Part shown: positions 45,174 through 53,600 of the stretch, one piece after another
Layout of the letters: every line of letters begins with the position of its first letter
How positions within the stretch are numbered: position 1 is the first letter of the stretch
Assembly: GCA_947382645.1 (NCBI GenBank)
Contig: CANDAE010000007.1
Location: 70,774-134,773 of the forward strand
Direction of reading: 5' to 3'
Length of the DNA stretch: 64,000 bases
Source of the DNA: Suilimivivens sp009774465
GTDB lineage: Bacteria > Bacillota > Clostridia > Lachnospirales > Lachnospiraceae
Notes under the pieces: model-generated
Database searches by the model: none
What the model was told of the DNA's origin: nothing
The model's input: only the letters and a program-made list of their open reading frames with translations
Translations under genes and position numbers: made by a program

Positions 45174-46187
45174 CTATTCCTGCTCCGCTATTTCTGTATT
45201 ATCTTCCTTTTCAAAAGGATAAACAATCCCCCATTCTTTTCGAAGGGCGTCCATAATCTTCATCACCCGAATGGTTTCACTATGAGGCATTTCCGCACAT
45301 TCAAGCTGATGATCTTTGATTGCTCTGATGCTTGCCTCTACCTCGTACTCATAACCGGAGATTTTTTTTGGACATTTATAGGTTCCAACTTTTTTATATT
45401 TGGAATCAAAAACTGATATACTTTCAAAATTATTAATATTTTCTACTATAATATATCCTTTAGTTCCATAAACAATTCCCATTCTGTCGCTTAAGGAATT
45501 CATGGAGCTGTTAAGATGCGCCACCCTGCCATCATAGTAATGAAGGGTAATACTGTTCTGCTCATCTACGCCTGTATCCGTATAGGTACAACTGGAGACG
45601 ATTTTTTCAATGTTATTTCCAAATAACATAAGAGCAAAATTAAGGGGGTATACTCCCACATCCAAAAGGGCTCCGCCTGCCAGCGCTGGGTTCTTTAGAC
45701 GATCAATCCCATCAATTACATAACCAAGATTTGCAGTCAAAGTTTTCACGTCGCCAATTACTCCGCTGCCAATTACCTCACGGATCGTTGTAAGCATGGG
45801 CATGTAACGCGTCCACATGGCTTCCGTAATAAACACGCCTTTTTCTTCGGCAAATTTTATTAATTCTTCCGCCTGATGTGCATTCGCTGTAAACGCCTTT
45901 TCGCAAAGCACAGGTTTGCCATACTCGATACACATTTTTGCATTGGAAAAGTGTTCCGAATGAGGCGTTGCAATATAAATCAGGTCAACTTTCTTATCTG
46001 CTGCCAGTTCTTCATAAGATCCATATGCCTTTTTACAGCCATGCTTTCCGGCAAAAACATCTGCCTTTACCTTTTCCCTTGACGCGGCCGCATAAAGCTT
46101 AACTCCCTTCATGCTCTCAATGGTAGATGCCATGACTGACGCTATGTTTCCGGTTCCTAAAATACCAACATTAACTTTCCCTAACAT
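45174..46187 (-). CDS. Gfo/Idh/MocA family oxidoreductase
   Basis: A 337-residue NAD(P)-dependent dehydrogenase. The Rossmann motif VGILGTGNIAS is near residue 8, and the family signature with the catalytic Lys is PVLCEKAF (usually EKP). The C-terminal alpha/beta domain continues with GGALLDVGVYPLNFALMLFG, which holds the conserved Asp and the active-site region. Substrates are usually sugars or inositols; the exact one cannot be told. It starts 10 bp after the SH3 protein gene and ends at a strong terminator. Confidence 0.9.
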   Translation of the reverse strand: MLGKVNVGILGTGNIASVMASTIESMKGVKLYAAASREKVKADVFAGKHGCKKAYGSYEELAADKKVDLIYIATPHSEHFSNAKMCIEYGKPVLCEKAFTANAHQAEELIKFAEEKGVFITEAMWTRYMPMLTTIREVIGSGVIGDVKTLTANLGYVIDGIDRLKNPALAGGALLDVGVYPLNFALMLFGNNIEKIVSSCTYTDTGVDEQNSITLHYYDGRVAHLNSSMNSLSDRMGIVYGTKGYIIVENINNFESISVFDSKYKKVGTYKCPKKISGYEYEVEASIRAIKDHQLECAEMPHSETIRVMKIMDALRKEWGIVYPFEKEDNTEIAEQE

Positions 46188-46197
46188 GTTCTTCTCT

Positions 46198-47481
46198 CTA
46201 TTCTACATAATCCGACTTAACGAATGCAGTTTGTCCTTTGTACTTTATCTTAGTCCATCCATCTGCCTGTTTCATAATAAGTTCAAGCTCATCTCCGGCA
46301 TAAACTGTTCCCAGGGCTTCTGCGTCTGTACTGGCGCTTTTTCTGACTCTGACGCTTTCAATTACCGTAACCGTTCCGGAAACCGTATCATTTGCAGTAT
46401 TTTCTGCCGAATTTTCTGCAGTCTCTTCATTTTCCGTTCCTTCTGCAGCCAGAACTTCCTCAAAAACAGGCTCCAGGTAATCGCTCTTAATATATGCTTC
46501 GCCGCCATTATAGGCTACCTTGCTCCAACCATTTCCCTTTTCTTCCAACAGAGGGAATTCCTGGCCAATCTGAGCTTTATCAATCTTATCTGCCTCTTCA
46601 GAGTCTGAACTTCTGATGTTGACCACGTCTGTTGCACGTACAGTTGAAGCCGCCGGCTGATTCTGCGGCTGCGCCTCTTCCTGCGCAGACGCCATTTCTA
46701 TTTCATTGGCTTCCGCCTCTGCCTGCTCTGCTGCTGCAAGAATCTCTCCAACATCCTCATTAATTTTTTCTTTCAGATATGCAATGAATTCATTAAGTTC
46801 CTCGCTCTCTGCCAGCAACTCATTATACGCAACAACAACCTTGTTATTTAAATCCACAACATCATCCTGAAGGGTAATTTCCTTAATATATTTCCAGATT
46901 ACATCATCATAAGTACCGTCATTGATAAAGTAATCTCCATTCTCATCCTGACCAATATAGTAGGTCTGCATTCCCGGCAGGAGCTGCTCTGCATCTGTAA
47001 ACTTCACTTCTGAATATACATAAGCCACATAAGTGTTTTCTGTCAGTCCCGGCTTGGTATACACATTTACGGTTGGGTAGGAATCAATGTATTTGCTTAG
47101 TTCCTGCACCCGTATTGTTTCAATCTCATCTAAATAGGTATTTAAAGAAGAGATTACCGCAATATCCCCCGAAGCCTGTGCATCATAATAAGTTCTGATA
47201 ATATTATTGATTTCAGGATAAGCATTTTCTTCCAATGCAAAAGCCTGTGTATCCGTTCCTTCCCCTGAAGCATTCTCGGAGTCCAATGCCATTGCCGCCT
47301 GCTTTGCTTCGTCTTCAAGCACCTCTTTATGATTGGCATTAACAGCCACCACAATTGTAATCAGCACGCAGGCAACTAGAACAAGAGGCATTACAATCTT
47401 GTTATGATCCATAACCCATTCTCTGGCTGTCATGAATTTTTCTTTCAGCATATGCATTTTGTTCTGCTTTGAATGTTTCAT
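46198..47481 (-). CDS. Membrane-anchored protein with two SH3b domains
   Basis: A 427-residue protein with a basic cytoplasmic start, one transmembrane helix (about 29-49) and an extracellular part. The middle (about 85-220) has an NTF2-like look (NNIIRTYYDAQASGDIAVISSL, YYIGQDENGDYFINDG). Then comes a Glu/Ala-rich helical linker and two bacterial SH3 domains (about 283-341 and 370-427; NIRSSDSEEADKI, VRVRKSASTDAEALG), separated by an acidic low-complexity stretch. SH3b domains often bind peptidoglycan. AAGGAAG precedes ATG 47481. Role in wall sensing or assembly is inferred. Confidence 0.85.
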   Translation of the reverse strand: MKHSKQNKMHMLKEKFMTAREWVMDHNKIVMPLVLVACVLITIVVAVNANHKEVLEDEAKQAAMALDSENASGEGTDTQAFALEENAYPEINNIIRTYYDAQASGDIAVISSLNTYLDEIETIRVQELSKYIDSYPTVNVYTKPGLTENTYVAYVYSEVKFTDAEQLLPGMQTYYIGQDENGDYFINDGTYDDVIWKYIKEITLQDDVVDLNNKVVVAYNELLAESEELNEFIAYLKEKINEDVGEILAAAEQAEAEANEIEMASAQEEAQPQNQPAASTVRATDVVNIRSSDSEEADKIDKAQIGQEFPLLEEKGNGWSKVAYNGGEAYIKSDYLEPVFEEVLAAEGTENEETAENSAENTANDTVSGTVTVIESVRVRKSASTDAEALGTVYAGDELELIMKQADGWTKIKYKGQTAFVKSDYVE

Positions 47482-47508
47482 AAACTTCCTTTCTCTACGG
47501 TTAAAATA

Positions 47509-47635
47509 TCAAGGTGATGTAAATGCACCCGACAGGAATCGAACCTGCATTAAAGGCGTCGGAGGCCTTCGTTCTATCCGTTAGACTACGGGTGCATACT
47601 CAGAAAAATATTACAAATTTGTTACATCACCTTGA
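47509..47635. repeat. 14-bp inverted repeat flanking tRNA-Arg
   Basis: TCAAGGTGATGTAA at 47509-47522 and its exact reverse complement TTACATCACCTTGA at 47622-47635 enclose the tRNA gene. The left copy lies one base from the 3' end of the tRNA and the right copy 26 bp before its 5' end. In the precursor RNA the two could pair and close the tRNA in a long stem. Confidence 0.8.
47524..47595 (-). tRNA. tRNA-Arg (anticodon CCG)
   Basis: The minus strand folds as a tRNA of 72 bases: acceptor stem GCACCCG pairs with CGGGTGC, D arm with TAGTCTAACGGATAGA, anticodon stem AAGGC/GCCTT with loop CTCCGAC, and T arm CAGGTTCGATTCCTG. The anticodon is CCG, which reads CGG (Arg). The CCA end is not encoded. 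This is a single tRNA gene between the SH3 protein gene and the DUF5688 gene. Confidence 0.95.
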
Positions 47636-47706
47636 ATATAATAACACATGCTTTCTTGATTGTCTAGTTATCTAATGCAAAAAAATGTGAAGCCTTTGTG
47701 TCCTTT

Positions 47707-48702
47707 CTATGAAAGCCATAAAATTCTGTTAAGACTCCTGTTGTAAAAATAGACGGAATCCGCCAGTATTTCTTCTTCTGCCACCTGTGTTCTGTTGATA
47801 TCTGTAACGATTTCACGCAAGGATTCCTGATCTGCCTCCGAATTTGCCGGCACTAAGATCACCTCATGTACAGAACTGGGAAGCACATAAAAATCCTGCC
47901 CAAGTTTTTCTGAAAAATTTTTTAAAACTTCCGGATACAGCATACATGCAGCGCCATAAAGCTTTTTTCTATTTGTAAGCACATACATGGGCATCCTTTC
48001 CCTGCCGCTGCCCGCGCTCATCTGATCGATCAGATCGTCAATCCAGCTTTCGTCAAACAGCTCCTTACTGTCTCCTAATCTGGCATCCTCAATATCCTGT
48101 TTTATTCCTTCTGAAAGGATTTCCTTCATTACATCCGCCATATTCGTAATCACACTTGGATATAATAAAGGCGTATTTTTAAGTGAAACTTCCATAAGTT
48201 CTTCTGCCTTTATCCCCCACCTCTCCATATGAGCGTTATTCACTAAAATAGTAGCCTTTCCATGAAAAGGCGCTTCGTCGACTGTATAATAAAATACAAT
48301 TGCCAGATCGTGGAACCGTTTGTAAGGCACTGTTTTCAGCAGCTCCTTATTTTTTCCGGCGTGAATCAGTTTAAAACCAAGCCTTTCTCTGGCTTTTTCA
48401 AACAAAACAAAATTTGACAAATCCAAATCCTTATCAAATTCGGCCGCCTGAAATTCTTTAAACAAATCATCTGCAATTTTCTGAACTTCTCCTTCCGTTA
48501 TATCTTTTTTATAAAAATTATTAATGTAAATAGTAGGTGATGTAGTGCGCCTTACGTGTTTTGCAATAATGCCGGTTAATTCAACGCCATTATTTTTCCT
48601 GACGCAATGTGAAAATACTTTATAATCAGATCCAAGTTTCTCCTGAAGATTTTTAAGAATTGCCTGTGTAAATGATGTGAAATCAATAGATGTGTGATTC
48701 AT
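47707..48702 (-). CDS. DUF5688 family protein
   Basis: A protein of about 331 residues recognised as DUF5688 from its pattern: VELTGIIAKHVRRTTSPTIYINNFY, an F-H-D-L-A-I-V-F-Y segment and LKNTPLLYPSVI, ending with the VLPSSVHEVILVP strand. There is no signal peptide or transmembrane helix. The frame begins at 48744, but ATG 48702 follows AGAGGT and gives a typical start. The function is unknown; similar proteins are often found in several copies per genome in Lachnospiraceae. Confidence 0.83.
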   Translation of the reverse strand: MNHTSIDFTSFTQAILKNLQEKLGSDYKVFSHCVRKNNGVELTGIIAKHVRRTTSPTIYINNFYKKDITEGEVQKIADDLFKEFQAAEFDKDLDLSNFVLFEKARERLGFKLIHAGKNKELLKTVPYKRFHDLAIVFYYTVDEAPFHGKATILVNNAHMERWGIKAEELMEVSLKNTPLLYPSVITNMADVMKEILSEGIKQDIEDARLGDSKELFDESWIDDLIDQMSAGSGRERMPMYVLTNRKKLYGAACMLYPEVLKNFSEKLGQDFYVLPSSVHEVILVPANSEADQESLREIVTDINRTQVAEEEILADSVYFYNRSLNRILWLS

Positions 48703-48739
48703 TAAATACCTCTTTCCTTCCTTATAACTATCAACCAGT

Positions 48740-48773
48740 AACAAAAAAAGACAATGAAAAATTCATTGTCTTT
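48740..48773 (-). terminator. Intrinsic terminator after efp
   Basis: AAAGACAATGAA (48747-48758) and TTCATTGTCTTT (48762-48773) form a perfect 12-bp stem with a 3-base loop; on the minus strand it ends in seven T residues. It follows the efp stop by 30 bp. Confidence 0.92.
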
Positions 48774-48802
48774 AAGGCTTTTATTGATTGAACGTATGAA
48801 AT

Positions 48803-49360
48803 TTATACTCTGGAAAGGTATTCGCCTGTCCTGGTATCAATTTTGATCACATCATGCAGCTCAACGAATAAAGGTACGTTTACGTTTGCTCCTGTTTCCA
48901 CTGTCGCAGGCTTCGTTGCGCCTGTTGCAGTATCACCCTTAAACCCTGGCTCCGTATCAATGATCTCCAGTTCTACAAATAAAGGAGGCTCCACTGAAAA
49001 TACACTGCCATTGTGGGAACAGATCTTAACCATTTCGTTTTCTTTTACAAATTTGAGTGCATCGCCTACGGTCTCGGCATTTAATGCAATCTGATCATAT
49101 GTTTCAACGTCCATAAAGTTATACAGTTCTCCGTCTGAGTATAAGTACTGCATATCTTTTCTATCAATACGTGCCTGTGGGCACTTTTCAGTAGGCCTGA
49201 AAGTTTTTTCCACTACGCCGCCACTCTTGATGTTTTTCAGTTTGGTTCTGACAAAAGCTGCTCCTTTACCAGGTTTAACATGCTGAAACTCGATGATCTG
49301 ATAAACATTATTATCCAGCTCAATCGTAATACCATTCCTGAAATCACCTGCAGAAATCAT
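48803..49360 (-). CDS. efp: Elongation factor P
   Basis: A 185-residue EF-P that relieves ribosome stalling at polyproline stretches. The KOW-like N-domain has QHVKPGKGAAFVRTKLKNI, where the tip Lys (in PGKGAA) is the site modified in many bacteria. Two OB domains follow, with VELEIIDTEPGFKGDTATGATKPATVETG and the final VPLFVE...ISTRTGEYLSRV-type ending. AGGAGG precedes ATG 49360. It has its own promoter (49402-49430) and terminator. The aroQ gene lies directly upstream, a common pairing in Firmicutes. Confidence 0.97.
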   Translation of the reverse strand: MISAGDFRNGITIELDNNVYQIIEFQHVKPGKGAAFVRTKLKNIKSGGVVEKTFRPTEKCPQARIDRKDMQYLYSDGELYNFMDVETYDQIALNAETVGDALKFVKENEMVKICSHNGSVFSVEPPLFVELEIIDTEPGFKGDTATGATKPATVETGANVNVPLFVELHDVIKIDTRTGEYLSRV

Positions 49361-49401
49361 AAAATATTCCTCCTCAAATTTTCACGTTATAATTCTTTAC
49401 C

Positions 49402-49430
49402 AGTTTAATATAAAAAATGATATTTTTCAA
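49402..49430 (-). promoter_or_regulatory. Promoter of efp
   Basis: TTGAAA (49425-49430) and TAAACT (49402-49407) on the minus strand are 17 bp apart, in the gap between aroQ and efp. Confidence 0.5.
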
Positions 49431-49456
49431 CCACTTTCTTGGGATTCTACAAAAAA

Positions 49457-49891
49457 CTATCCCAATTTGGCAAGAATAGAATCAATTGCTTCCAGATATC
49501 CGTTAAGCCCATGCCCATAAATCTGCTTATCACAGGCAGGCGCTGTCACGGAAATTTTGCGGAATTCCTCTCTCTTTGTAATATCAGAAATATGAATTTC
49601 CACCTTGGGCATTTGAATACTTGCCAGCGCATCCCGAATTGCATAGCTGTAATGAGTATAAGCTCCCGGATTAATTACAATTCCGTCGGTTCCGTCAAAA
49701 TAAGCATCCTGAATCCGGTCAATGATTGCCCCCTCATGATTGCTTTGGAACACCTCAATGGAAATGCCCTCTTGCTCTCCCTTTTCTCCGATCATTTTTA
49801 ATAAATAATCATAGTCCTGTGTTCCATATACACTTTTTTCCCGAATACCAAGGAAGTTGATATTGGGCCCATTAATTACTAAAATTTTCAT
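49457..49891 (-). CDS. aroQ: 3-dehydroquinate dehydratase, type II
   Basis: A 144-residue type II dehydroquinase (third shikimate step). NGPNINFLG at the start, the catalytic Tyr in SVYG, NPGAYTHYSYAIRDAL and the EIHISDI...REEFRK segment with the catalytic His are all there, and the length is normal for the dodecameric enzyme. GGAGGTAAA precedes ATG 49891. It is the last gene of the yqeG-aroE-aroK run but is separated from aroK by 206 bp of strongly structured sequence. Confidence 0.96.
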   Translation of the reverse strand: MKILVINGPNINFLGIREKSVYGTQDYDYLLKMIGEKGEQEGISIEVFQSNHEGAIIDRIQDAYFDGTDGIVINPGAYTHYSYAIRDALASIQMPKVEIHISDITKREEFRKISVTAPACDKQIYGHGLNGYLEAIDSILAKLG

Positions 49892-50097
49892 TTTACCTCC
49901 ATTCCGAAGCGTTTTTACGCTGAGGACGCGAGCAGAATTTCAAAGTTTTCCAAAGGAATACTTTTATTCTGCTCTGCGATCAATAGAATTTGTGACGCTC
50001 CGGCACAAATTCCTGGTTGAATAAATTGCTCATCAGAGAATTTATTCAACCTTATGTCCATTCCTTTCTCTTTTTAGCCGCTTCTGCGGCTGATTTT
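49892..50097 (-). ncRNA. Structured intergenic element between aroK and aroQ
   Basis: No gene fits here. Read on the minus strand from aroK to aroQ, five stem-loops follow each other: AGCCGC/GCGGCT (50076-50091), a perfect 13-bp stem GGTTGAATAAATT (50015-50051), GAATTTGTG/CACAAATTC (49986-50012), AGCAGAAT/ATTCTGCT with nested stems inside (49931-49973), and AGCGT/ACGCT (49908-49921) just before the aroQ ribosome binding site. It may be a cis-acting leader, a small RNA or a dispersed palindromic element. It does not look like a known riboswitch or T-box. Confidence 0.5.
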
Positions 50098-50604
50098 CTA
50101 TACTTCTGCCATAATCCGGCTGATAATTTCTTCAAATGACAATTCCGAAGCCTCTATAATCCTGTCTGCACAGGCCTCATAGACAGGCCCGCGTTTCTCC
50201 ATTAGACTGCAAATCCGCCCCAAAGGATCCTCCACCTTAAGAAGCGGCCTTGATGTATCATCCTTTAATCTTAAGTAAACCGTCTCCGGTGTTACTTTCA
50301 GGTAAATTACTCTGCCAAGCTGTTTTAAAAGCCGGTGGTTTTCTTCCCGAACCGGAAGTCCTCCCCCCACGGAAATAATCTGTCTGTCAACAGTTTGTAT
50401 CAGTTCTTTTAAGCATTCCGTTTCCATCCTTCGGAAAGCTTCTTCTCCATAAGTATCAAAAATATCCGACACTGTCATCTTTTGCTTTTTTTCAATCCAT
50501 TTGTCCGTATCTACCATTGTCCGCCTCATCTGATAAGACAGCTTAATTCCCACACTGGTCTTTCCGCAGCCCATAAAGCCGATTAAAATAATATTATCCT
50601 TCAT
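50098..50604 (-). CDS. aroK: Shikimate kinase
   Basis: A 168-residue kinase that phosphorylates shikimate at the 3-hydroxyl. The P-loop is GFMGCGKTSVG, DTD and GGGLP form the shikimate-binding parts, and the Arg-rich LID lies near RLKDDTSRPLL. The open frame begins at 50688, but ATG 50604 overlaps the TGA of aroE as ATGA, so I chose it. It is the third gene of yqeG-aroE-aroK. Confidence 0.95.
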   Translation of the reverse strand: MKDNIILIGFMGCGKTSVGIKLSYQMRRTMVDTDKWIEKKQKMTVSDIFDTYGEEAFRRMETECLKELIQTVDRQIISVGGGLPVREENHRLLKQLGRVIYLKVTPETVYLRLKDDTSRPLLKVEDPLGRICSLMEKRGPVYEACADRIIEASELSFEEIISRIMAEV

Positions 50605-51476
50605 AGCAATTCCCTGATTCCCATTTTTTCTTTCAATATTTCGTATACCTGCAGGGCTGTTTCTTCCGGGACAGAAACATGATTCCACAACTCATATGCA
50701 ATCACCCCCTGATACAAAAGCATTTTTAATCCGTGAAATGCCCTCCCTCCCTGTTTTTTTACAAGCTGCATAAACTTCGTATCGGCAGGCTTATAAATCA
50801 GGTCATATCCGGTGTGAATCCTGCTGTAAAAATCCTGATCCTCTATCACCGCCCGGTCTGTATCCGGATAAAGCCCCACACTTGTAGCCTGAATGGCCAG
50901 AAAAGACTTTTCCGGCAATTGCCTATATTCTGCAAGGGCCATAGGATAAATACATTCCCTTCCCGCTTTACTGTTCACTTCTTCCGCTACAACAACAGCT
51001 TTTTCCAGAGAACGGTTTAGCAGATAAACCTTATTTGCACCCTTTAAGGCACATAAAAAAGCAACTGCCCGGGCAGCGCCCCCTGCGCCAAGTAAAATCA
51101 CATCCTGTCCCTGTATTTCTATTCCCTCACTGCACATGGCCCGATACAGCCCCGGCATATCTGTATTGTACCCTGCAAACCCTTCCGAATTTCGAACCAG
51201 TGTGTTTACCGCACCAATCTTTTGCGCCAGATCGTCTATTCCGGAAAGAAACGGAATCACCTTGCTTTTGTAGGGAACAGTAACATTAAGCCCTAAAAGA
51301 TTTAGGGCAAATGCGCCTTTTATGGCATCCTTAAGCCCGCCTTCCTCCACGGAAAAAGGCACATAAACAAGATTATGGGAAAGCATATCGGCCAATGTAT
51401 TATGTATCACCGGAGACATGGTATGCTCCACCGGGTTGCCAATTAATCCGCACGTTCTTGTATTTCCGTTAATCAT
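50601..51476 (-). CDS. aroE: Shikimate dehydrogenase
   Basis: A 291-residue NADPH-dependent enzyme that reduces 3-dehydroshikimate. GNPVEHTMSPVIHN binds the substrate, the catalytic Lys is in TVPYKSKV, the Asp in YNTDMPG, and the NADP loop is LLGAGGAARAVAFL. The length and order of motifs are as in AroE rather than the quinate dehydrogenases. The stop overlaps the start of aroK (ATGA). Confidence 0.96.
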   Translation of the reverse strand: MINGNTRTCGLIGNPVEHTMSPVIHNTLADMLSHNLVYVPFSVEEGGLKDAIKGAFALNLLGLNVTVPYKSKVIPFLSGIDDLAQKIGAVNTLVRNSEGFAGYNTDMPGLYRAMCSEGIEIQGQDVILLGAGGAARAVAFLCALKGANKVYLLNRSLEKAVVVAEEVNSKAGRECIYPMALAEYRQLPEKSFLAIQATSVGLYPDTDRAVIEDQDFYSRIHTGYDLIYKPADTKFMQLVKKQGGRAFHGLKMLLYQGVIAYELWNHVSVPEETALQVYEILKEKMGIRELL

Positions 51477-51531
51477 AAAACCTCCGTCTTTCCATCAGCC
51501 TGCCCCCCTTAGGCACAGACGTAAAATTAAT

Positions 51532-52056
51532 TTACTTTACCAAATAAGGCTTTCCTTCCTTTTTGCAGCGGCGTTTATAAGAAGAAAGCACGATTTTTTC
51601 CGGATAGCGCTTTAATACAATCTGGATTTCTTCCTTCCTGTCTATGGGCTGCACCAGAATAGAGAAAATTCCGGTATTTTTCGCTCCCCAGACATCTGTA
51701 AACAACTGGTCTCCTACAAAAAGCGTAGTATTTCTTTTGGTTTTAAGCAGCTCCATTGCTTTTATATATCCTTTTTTTGCCGGCTTGCCGCCCTTAAAGA
51801 TATAGCCTGCCCCAACTGCATCACCAAACATTTTTACCCTTGGTTCTTTGTTATTGGACAAAAAAAGAACACCAAACCCAATTTTCTTTAACTTCCGTAC
51901 CAAATCTATACTTTTATCATCTGCCGGTGCCCCGTGAGTCACCAGCGTATTGTCAATGTCAAAAATGATCCCCCTGTAACCGGAATCATAATACTTTTGA
52001 AAATCTATTCTGTAAGCTGAACTGATATAAACATCAGGATAAAACTTCTCCAGCAT
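51532..52056 (-). CDS. YqeG family HAD-IIIA phosphatase
   Basis: A 174-residue HAD protein of the YqeG family. FDIDNTLVTHGAP is motif I, FLSNN motif II, the Lys in GGKPAKKGY motif III and FVGDQLFTDVWGAKN motif IV. YqeG in Bacillus is linked to YqeH and ribosome or sugar-phosphate metabolism, but its substrate is not firmly known. AAGGAGAG precedes ATG 52056. It lies 55 bp before aroE and probably begins this transcription unit. Confidence 0.9.
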   Translation of the reverse strand: MLEKFYPDVYISSAYRIDFQKYYDSGYRGIIFDIDNTLVTHGAPADDKSIDLVRKLKKIGFGVLFLSNNKEPRVKMFGDAVGAGYIFKGGKPAKKGYIKAMELLKTKRNTTLFVGDQLFTDVWGAKNTGIFSILVQPIDRKEEIQIVLKRYPEKIVLSSYKRRCKKEGKPYLVK

Positions 52057-52108
52057 AAAGCTCTCCTTCTTCTTCCCATTCTACATGGCAATTTTTCTTT
52101 CTATTGTA

Positions 52109-52138
52109 CAAAACACCCTGTCATTTGACAAGGTGTTT
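52109..52138 (-). terminator. Hairpin terminator upstream of yqeG
   Basis: AAACACC (52111-52117) and GGTGTTT (52132-52138), with TGTC/GACA inside, form a stem of about 11 pairs; on the minus strand a short T-run (four) ends it. It would end the transcript of the hypothetical gene upstream. Confidence 0.6.
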
Positions 52139-52152
52139 CAATACAGTTCATA

Positions 52153-52647
52153 TTAAGATTTAATTTTTTCTTCTCCTACTTCACTTTTCATATCTTCAAT
52201 TTCATTCATTTTTCTGCTGCACTGAGCATCCTGTGCAAGGGCACGCATAATCAGGTTCACATCTTCGGGAGAAAACATGCCAATTGCCCTGGCCAGACTG
52301 TCTATGTCATCTCTGTTGACTTTTAAAACCCCACCTCCTGATAAGGGAATTGAAAGTACCTTATCAGGTTTTGTCATATCACCAAGGCATAGTGAATTCA
52401 TTTCATAGTCACATACAAATACAACACCATTATATTGAATTATTCCATCCTTTGCCATATTGGAATAGGGAACACGCTTTTCCGGTCTGAAAACCTCTTT
52501 TGATCTGATTTTCCCCTGCCCGTCTGTTGCAGCTTTCAAGCTGTCTTGAAAGGATGGAACCTGCCCCTTTCCCGGCTTAAATGTATCAAGGTAACTGCTT
52601 ACCCGATCTTTCATATTGCTTTCCATATCAATGCCTGTAATTGCCAT
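52153..52647 (-). CDS. Conserved hypothetical protein
   Basis: A 164-residue protein that I do not recognise. Residues about 60-110 have a strand-rich part (IIQYNGVVFVCDYEMNSLCLGDM and VLSIPLSGGGVLKVNRDDID), followed by a helical C-terminal half (LARAIGMFSPEDVNLIMRALAQDAQ). No signal peptide or membrane helix. GGGAGT lies before ATG 52647. It sits in a group of lineage-specific genes with the next upstream gene 39 bp away on the same strand. Confidence 0.7.
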   Translation of the reverse strand: MAITGIDMESNMKDRVSSYLDTFKPGKGQVPSFQDSLKAATDGQGKIRSKEVFRPEKRVPYSNMAKDGIIQYNGVVFVCDYEMNSLCLGDMTKPDKVLSIPLSGGGVLKVNRDDIDSLARAIGMFSPEDVNLIMRALAQDAQCSRKMNEIEDMKSEVGEEKIKS

Positions 52648-52686
52648 ATTTCGTCTTCACTCCCATCTGATTCTTTAGCTGTAAAT

Positions 52687-53391
52687 TTATTTTTCCGCCT
52701 TATCACTCATAAGCAGAATACTTGCAAGATTAAAGCATTGAGCCATCCCGTCCTTTGCAAAAATATTATCATAATCACCACGTCTTATGGCGGCTTCTCT
52801 GTAAACACGCTTCATAATTTCTTTTTGATTATGAATTTCCTGCTGCTCCTTCAAATACTTTTTAAGTCTCTTTGCTCTTTTCTCCCAAAAGCTCTCCTCT
52901 GCCTCCGTTTCAAACAGCGCCCTTCCTTTTCCTCCCTGAAAACCGGTATACCAGCTTTCTCCATGATAATCCCCTTTTGTGGCGCCAAAATAATGCACTG
53001 TAAAGCTGCCGCCGCACACATCTGCCCAGGGATCATTGTACCCGAAATCATATTTTAAAGTATCCAGTACCCATTTTTCATATTCCGGGTCTTTCTGCAT
53101 TGCCTGAAATCCTTCGTCTGTAATATGAATGGCAACAGATCTGAGTATCTGAGATGGGTGCATGGGAATCTGAGAAATTTTCATGTGAATATACTGTTTA
53201 TATTCTTCCAGCGTCATATTTTCCGTCTGAAATGCACCGGTACCTTCCGTCCCTTCTGTTTTCGTATCCCCGGAAGTTACATAATCACGAAACCCTTTTA
53301 TTCCCTTAACATTTCCTCCTGCAAGCTGGCTTTCCATAAACCCGCTGTAGGCATGTGTCAGATAATTAACGTAAAGATCATTACTGGTCAT
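52687..53391 (-). CDS. Conserved hypothetical protein, aromatic-rich centre
   Basis: A 234-residue protein of unknown family. The centre (about 110-170) is rich in Trp, Tyr and Gly (KYDFGYNDPWADVCGGSFTVHYFGATKGDYHG), and the C-terminus is a long charged helix (KRLKKYLKEQQEIHNQKEIMKRVYREA). No signal peptide. The frame opens at 53484, but the first ATG lies in the hairpin that ends the previous transcript; ATG 53391 follows AGGGGGATACAG and is the likely start. It precedes the 52153 gene by 39 bp and they may act together. Confidence 0.72.
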   Translation of the reverse strand: MTSNDLYVNYLTHAYSGFMESQLAGGNVKGIKGFRDYVTSGDTKTEGTEGTGAFQTENMTLEEYKQYIHMKISQIPMHPSQILRSVAIHITDEGFQAMQKDPEYEKWVLDTLKYDFGYNDPWADVCGGSFTVHYFGATKGDYHGESWYTGFQGGKGRALFETEAEESFWEKRAKRLKKYLKEQQEIHNQKEIMKRVYREAAIRRGDYDNIFAKDGMAQCFNLASILLMSDKAEK

Positions 53392-53477
53392 CTGTATCCC
53401 CCTGTTTTGGCCTGTATGCTGTGAAAGATCAAATATCTTCATATCTTGTAAAAAAGTATTGGAATCCTCATAGCAAA

Positions 53478-53519
53478 AGCGCATTTTCCACAGTATTTCA
53501 ATCCATTGAAAAATGCGCT
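53478..53519 (-). terminator. Hairpin after the 53601 lipoprotein gene
   Basis: AGCGCATTTTC (53478-53488) pairs with GAAAAATGCGCT (53508-53519) with one bulge; TTTTGC follows on the minus strand. An inner stem TTTCAAT/ATTGAAA is an alternative fold. Confidence 0.6.
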
Positions 53520-53600
53520 CTCCATAGCTATTATTATATCTGATTTATGTATCGTGTTATAATTTCTTCTCCTTTAGCTTTTTGCAACCAGATGCAGTAA

